This document shows, piece by piece, positions 4,870-8,024 of a stretch of DNA of 8,024 nucleotides; position 1 is the stretch's first letter; each line of letters opens with the position of its first letter. The DNA is taken from the NCBI GenBank assembly GCA_036377075.1, contig DASUZB010000112.1, forward strand, positions 1 to 8,024, in the 5' to 3' direction. The notes under the pieces are model-generated. The model saw only the letters and a program-made list of their open reading frames with translations, made no database searches and was not told the origin of the DNA. Source of the stretch: DASUZB01 sp036377075. Its GTDB lineage: Bacteria; Actinomycetota; CALGFH01. The translations under genes were made by a program, and so were the position numbers.

Positions 4870-5751
4870 TCAGCGCCGGTTCTGCCAGGCGTCGCCGAGC
4901 AGGTTGATGCCGAGGACGGTCCAGACGATCGCCAGGCCGGGGACGACGGCGTTCCACCACGCGACGTTGAAGACTTCGCGGCCCTCGCTCAGCATGGTGC
5001 CCCAGGCGGCCGTCGGCGGGCGCACCCCGACGCCCAGGAACGAGAGCGACGCCTCGGCCAGGATCATCGCCGAGACGTTGACGGTGGCGATCACCAGGAC
5101 CGGGCCGATCGCGTTCGGCAGGACGTGGCGCAGCAGGATGCGCCAGTTGCCGGCCCCGAGCACCCGGGCCGCCTCGACGAACTCGCGCTCACGCAGGGAG
5201 AGCGTCTGGCCACGGATCACCCGCGCGTACTGGACCCAGCCGATGATCCCAAGCACGCCCACGATCGGCAGCAGGCCCGAGCTGACCATCGTCAGGATGC
5301 CGATCGCCAGGACGATCGGCGGGAAGGCGAGCTGAGCGTCGGCCAGGCGCATGATGACGACGTCGGTCCAGCCGCCGGAGTAGCCGGCCAGCAAGCCGAG
5401 CGGCACGCCGATCACCCCGGCCAGCACGACGGCCGAGACGCCGACCAGCAGCGAGGTGCGCGCGCCGTAGACCAGCCGGCTCAGGAGGTCACGGCCGAGA
5501 TAGTCCGTGCCGAGCGGGAAGGCCGGATCGGCGCCGGTCAGCCAGAAGGGCGGCAGGAGCGCCCGTCCGAGATCCTGGTCGTACGGGTCGCCCGGCGCGA
5601 GCGGCGCCAGCAGCGCGACGAGCAGCACGAGGCTCGTCATGGCCAGGCCGGCCCAGACGGTCGGCGGCAGGCGCAGGCGGCGCGCCCGTCGGCTCGGGGC
5701 CTGCTCGACCCGCCGGGCGGGGAGGGCGGCCGTCGTCTCGTCGGCGATCAC
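4870..5751 (-). CDS. ABC transporter permease, DppC/OppC type
   Basis: A 293-aa inner-membrane subunit of a dipeptide/oligopeptide-type importer; it pairs with the DppB-type permease to form the channel. The cytoplasmic Arg-rich N terminus (about 1-30) precedes the first helix (31-53), then the signature GTDYLGRDLLSRLVYGARTS (81-100), the inner-membrane core helices, and the EAA loop contacting the ATPase, EFVEAARVLGAGNWRILLRH (190-209), followed by VLPNAIGPVLV. The tail WWNAVVPGLAIVWTVLGINLLGD is typical of the family. The start is the GTG at 5751, overlapping the TGA of the upstream permease by 4 nt (GTGA), which implies translational coupling. A far longer open frame continues upstream through neighbouring genes but is only a low-stop GC-rich frame. 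No cognate ATPase or binding protein lies in the window. Confidence 0.93.
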   Translation of the reverse strand: MIADETTAALPARRVEQAPSRRARRLRLPPTVWAGLAMTSLVLLVALLAPLAPGDPYDQDLGRALLPPFWLTGADPAFPLGTDYLGRDLLSRLVYGARTSLLVGVSAVVLAGVIGVPLGLLAGYSGGWTDVVIMRLADAQLAFPPIVLAIGILTMVSSGLLPIVGVLGIIGWVQYARVIRGQTLSLREREFVEAARVLGAGNWRILLRHVLPNAIGPVLVIATVNVSAMILAEASLSFLGVGVRPPTAAWGTMLSEGREVFNVAWWNAVVPGLAIVWTVLGINLLGDAWQNRR

Positions 5752-6674
5752 GATCGGGCGGAGTAGCGAATACGCGGGTCGAGATAGCGGTACGAGATGT
5801 CGACCAGCAGGTTCAGCACGATGAAGGTCAGGCCGATCAGCAGCACCAGCGCCCGCACGATCGGCAGGTCGCGCGCGAAGACGCCCTGCATCAGCAGCCA
5901 GCCGGCGCCCGGCCAGGAGAAGACCGTCTCGACGATCACCGAGCCGCCGAGCAGCGCCCCGAACTGGAGCGCCACCACCGTCACGGTCGGGATCAGGGCG
6001 TTCTTGAGGACGTGGCGCAGGTTGACGGCCAGCGCCCCGAGGCCCTTGGCCCGGGCCGTCGTGACGTAGTTCTGGCGCAGCTCGTCGATGATGCTGGCGC
6101 GGGTGAGCCGGGCGATCAGGCCGGTGCTGTGGGCCGAGAGCGCCAGCGCCGGCATGATCAGGTGCTGGACGCCGCCGCTGCCGCCGGACGGGAGCAGGCG
6201 GAGGTAGTCGGCCACCAGCAGGATCAGCATGATGCCGATCCAGAACGTCGGCAGGGAGACGGCCAGCAGCGAGAAGAAGGTGCAGACCAGGTCGAAGATG
6301 CTGTTCGGGCGGGTGCCCGACAAGATGCCGAGCGGGATGCCGACGAGGACCGCCAGGCAGATCGCGGTCACCGCCAGCAGCAGCGTCGACGGCAGCTTCG
6401 AGGCGATCAGCGGCAGGACCGGCTGGCTGAACTTGATCGAGCGGCCGAGGTCGCCCTGGAGGGCGCGCTGCACGAAGCTCACGTACTGGACGGCGATCGG
6501 CTGGTCCAGCCCGAGCTCGCGCTGGAGGGTGAGCCGGTCCTGCTCCGAGGCGTGGGTGGGCAGCATCATCGCGACCGGGTCGCCGGAGAAGAGCACCAGC
6601 CCGAAGGCGACGATGCTCACCAGGAAGAGCACGACGACCGACTGGCCCAGCCTGCTGAGGACGTACGCGGCCAC
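5748..6674 (-). CDS. ABC transporter permease, DppB/OppB type
   Basis: A 308-aa inner-membrane subunit of the same peptide-type importer, of usual length. Visible in order: first helix (about 8-30), the periplasmic stretch with LQRELGLDQPIAVQYVSFVQ (49-68), the family hallmark GDLGRSI (74-80), core helices from about 98, the EAA loop with YVTTARAKGLGALAVNLRHV (203-222) leading to LKNALIPTV, then ETVFSWPGAGWLL (249-261) and the end D..Y..LDPRIRY. The start is a GTG at 6674; TGAGGGG on the minus strand lies 8 nt upstream and overlaps the stop of the LLM gene. The gap to that gene is 12 nt, and the stop overlaps the GTG of the next permease. Substrate probably a peptide, opine or other amide-like compound, judging by the amidohydrolase that follows; this is inference. 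Confidence 0.93.
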   Translation of the reverse strand: MAAYVLSRLGQSVVVLFLVSIVAFGLVLFSGDPVAMMLPTHASEQDRLTLQRELGLDQPIAVQYVSFVQRALQGDLGRSIKFSQPVLPLIASKLPSTLLLAVTAICLAVLVGIPLGILSGTRPNSIFDLVCTFFSLLAVSLPTFWIGIMLILLVADYLRLLPSGGSGGVQHLIMPALALSAHSTGLIARLTRASIIDELRQNYVTTARAKGLGALAVNLRHVLKNALIPTVTVVALQFGALLGGSVIVETVFSWPGAGWLLMQGVFARDLPIVRALVLLIGLTFIVLNLLVDISYRYLDPRIRYSARS

Positions 6675-6686
6675 CGATCAGACCCC

Positions 6687-7694
6687 TCAGACCCCCAGGC
6701 CGCGCAGGTGAGGCAGCACCTCGCGGCCCAGCACTTCGATCGCGGTCAGCGGATCCGGACCGAGCGGCGGCCCAAAGCTTACGTGCCGGACCCCCAGGCC
6801 GACCAGCCGCTCCAGGCGTGGGACCAGGTCGGCGGCCGTCCCGACCACCCCGATTCTGAGCATCTCGGCCGGCACCAGCGCCCTGGCCCGCTCGGGGTCG
6901 CGATCGACCATCAGGGCGGTGCTGCTCGGGACCAGCTCGTCCGCCTGGACGCCCAGGTTCTTCAGGATCAGCGGACTGAGCGCGTGGCCGTAGTAGGCGA
7001 TCTTGTCGCGCATGACCGTCTCGGCCGCCGCGCGGTCGGTCGAGATCGAGCACCAGATGCAGGCAGCCACGTCCAGCGCGTCCACCGAGCGCCGGGCCTC
7101 GGCTGCGCCCTCCTGGATGTAGCCGATGACGGTCTGGTAATGCTCGGGCGGGAAGAGCAGCGGCAGGCCGCCGTCGGCCTCCTGGCCGATCAGCCGGAGC
7201 ATCCGTGGGCTCATCGCGCCGAGGTAGATCGGGATCGGGCGGCTGGGAAAGCGGAGGTAGGCCTCGCCGGTCCAATCGCGGAGGAAGGCGCCGTCCGCCG
7301 GCAGCCCGCGCCCGCCGGCGAACAGGTGGCGGAGCGCCCGGGTGGTCTCGGCGACAGCCGTCACCGGCCGCTCGGCGCGGAGGCCGATCCAGCCCAGGAA
7401 GTCGTCGGCGCCGCTGGAGATGCCGAGGTGGAGCCGCCCGCCGCTCAGCTCGTCGAGGGTGGCGGCGGTCATGGCCAGCTCGGCCGGGTGGATCGTGTAC
7501 GGGTTGACGATGCAGGTGCCGATGCCGATCCGCTCGGTGGCCCGGGCTACGGCCGCGAGGATGACCCAGACGCTGCGCAGGAAGAGGTCGTCGCTCACCC
7601 AGAACTGATCGAAGCCGAGGCGCTCGGCGGCGCCGGCCAGGCGGGGGTACAGCTCGAGGGGGAGATCGTTGTTCAGCCGCAGGCTGAAGCGCAC
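6687..7694 (-). CDS. LLM-class flavin-dependent oxidoreductase (luciferase/Mer-like)
   Basis: A 335-aa single-barrel enzyme using reduced flavin (FMN or F420) to oxidise or reduce a small molecule; the exact reaction is not readable. The N terminus MRFSLRLNND with GFDQFWVSDDLFLR (27-40) is the first barrel unit of the bacterial luciferase-like family. The stretch IGIGTCIVNPYTIHPAELAMTAATL, split here, and then DELSGGRLHLGIS (81-93) is the strongest signature, shared with 5,10-methylenetetrahydromethanopterin reductase and F420-dependent relatives. Near the C terminus GTAADLVPRLERLVGLGV is followed by VSFGPPLGPDPLTAI. The start is the GTG at 7694; an in-frame TGA (7700-7698) lies just upstream so no longer start exists, and a GGGGG run lies 6 nt upstream. 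It is first in the permease operon, with 12 nt to the next gene. Cofactor (FMN versus F420) is unresolved. Confidence 0.9.
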   Translation of the reverse strand: MRFSLRLNNDLPLELYPRLAGAAERLGFDQFWVSDDLFLRSVWVILAAVARATERIGIGTCIVNPYTIHPAELAMTAATLDELSGGRLHLGISSGADDFLGWIGLRAERPVTAVAETTRALRHLFAGGRGLPADGAFLRDWTGEAYLRFPSRPIPIYLGAMSPRMLRLIGQEADGGLPLLFPPEHYQTVIGYIQEGAAEARRSVDALDVAACIWCSISTDRAAAETVMRDKIAYYGHALSPLILKNLGVQADELVPSSTALMVDRDPERARALVPAEMLRIGVVGTAADLVPRLERLVGLGVRHVSFGPPLGPDPLTAIEVLGREVLPHLRGLGV

Positions 7695-8024
7695 CCCTCA
7701 CCCCCGGGCCGGCCCTCAGCCCTAAACACGCCTTGGACGGGCAGTCTCGCGAGGTCGACCCGCGCTGACCCCGCTCGAAGGCGCACAACCAACCTGTCAT
7801 CCCGAGCGGCCCTGAGCTGACTCCGGGAGTGCGTCCCGCCGCGAGGGATGCCCACCCAGCATGGGGCCCCGCCGCTACGCGGGAGTCCCACGTCATGCTG
7901 ACTGGCTTGGGAGCATGAGATCCCTCGCGGCGGGACGTGCCGGAAGGGGACGTCGACCGCCGCTCGGGATGACAGTGGGGCCTGACCGCCTCCGAGCGCA
8001 TCCGCGTCAAGCCGCCGACAGACG
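7695..8024. other. Gene-free right end upstream of the LLM operon
   Basis: This 330-bp stretch holds no convincing gene. Bases 7695-7793 should contain the operon promoter on the minus strand, but I see no good -35/-10 pair. From 7794 to 7975 is a nested palindromic repeat, listed separately; 7976-8024 shows nothing recognisable. Short open frames crossing it are stop-poor GC-rich shadows, and the nested repeat itself argues against coding. Confidence 0.7.
7794..7975. repeat. Nested palindromic intergenic repeat, 182 bp
   Basis: The outer arms are 7794-7810 (CTGTCATCCCGAGCGGC) and 7959-7975, perfect reverse complements (17 bp). The inner arms, 7832-7849 (CGTCCCGCCGCGAGGGAT) and 7920-7937, are also perfect (18 bp). 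Inside these, AGCATG (7858-7863) and CATGCT (7894-7899) pair, and the middle contains the small hairpin CCGCTACGCGG. The arms carry the GTCATCCCGAGCG ... GCGAGGGAT wording of a widespread family of bacterial intergenic repeats (recalled, not looked up). It contains no ORF of its own, as for a MITE- or REP-like element. No flanking direct duplication is obvious. Confidence 0.85.

Noticed and set aside
4814..4960. N-terminal extension of the amidohydrolase
   Set aside because: It is Arg/Pro-rich, would overlap the permease gene by 90 nt, and the GTG at 4813 has a strong ribosome site and starts at the usual LLTGGRLIDCTG strand.
3665..5335. Long forward open frame opposite the amidohydrolase and DppC
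   Set aside because: It lies antisense to two genes with clear catalytic and structural motifs; composition is typical of a shadow frame.
7695..7793. Promoter of the LLM operon
   Set aside because: I looked for -35/-10 pairs on the minus strand and found none convincing, so none is annotated although a promoter is expected here.
6012..7820. Long forward open frame of about 600 codons opposite DppB and the LLM gene
   Set aside because: It is an antisense GC-rich frame rich in Gln, Asp, Arg and His, spanning two well-supported genes and an intergenic repeat; no domain seen.
7794..7975. CRISPR array
   Set aside because: There are inverted arms rather than regularly spaced direct repeats, and no cas genes.
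5752..8010. Very long minus-strand open frame extending the DppC gene upstream
   Set aside because: The extension overlaps DppB and the LLM gene in another frame, is Arg/Pro/Ala-rich low-complexity, and the GTG at 5751 with the 4-nt overlap gives the standard family length.

Overview
The window is GC-rich (about 70% by eye) with frequent GTG/TTG starts and compact gene spacing. Gene content is ordinary for a free-living heterotroph: ABC importers, a flavin-dependent oxidoreductase, an amidohydrolase and small membrane proteins. Together with hairpin-type intergenic repeats this suggests a high-GC bacterium such as a Chloroflexota (Thermomicrobia-like) organism. That placement is inference from general appearance; there is no marker gene here.

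Left part (1-1255): the last 45 codons of a forward gene, probably an ABC solute-binding protein. It is followed directly by a complete insertion sequence of about 1.1 kb (141-1251) with 17/18 bp matching terminal inverted repeats, one intact DDE transposase on the minus strand and a CTAG target duplication. The insertion lies exactly on the TAG stop of the upstream gene, and the duplication leaves that stop intact.

Middle, forward strand (1289-2472): three small genes. These are a 65-aa two-helix membrane protein ending in an 18-bp perfect inverted repeat, a stand-alone CheY-like receiver protein read from a TTG start behind a good ribosome binding site, and a 113-aa two-helix membrane protein with its own sigma-70-like promoter overlapping the receiver stop codon.

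Right part, reverse strand (7694 down to 2524): a tight catabolic/uptake cluster in the order LLM-class flavin oxidoreductase, DppB/OppB-type permease, DppC/OppC-type permease, metal-dependent amidohydrolase, then, after a 19-bp perfect inverted repeat, a DMT/EamA transporter. The first three genes are separated by 12 nt and overlap by 4 nt, and the amidohydrolase follows 56 nt later. They are very likely one operon that imports a peptide-like or amide-containing compound and oxidises and hydrolyses it (inference). The matching substrate-binding protein and ATPases are not in the window. The DMT gene converges on the forward genes at about 2473-2523.

The right end (7695-8024) has no gene. It carries a 182-bp nested palindrome made of two perfect arm pairs (17 and 18 bp), resembling dispersed intergenic repeats that begin with GTCATCCCGAGCG. 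I see no clearly new multi-gene defence or mobile system. The most unusual elements are the palindromic repeats and the neat insertion on the stop codon.
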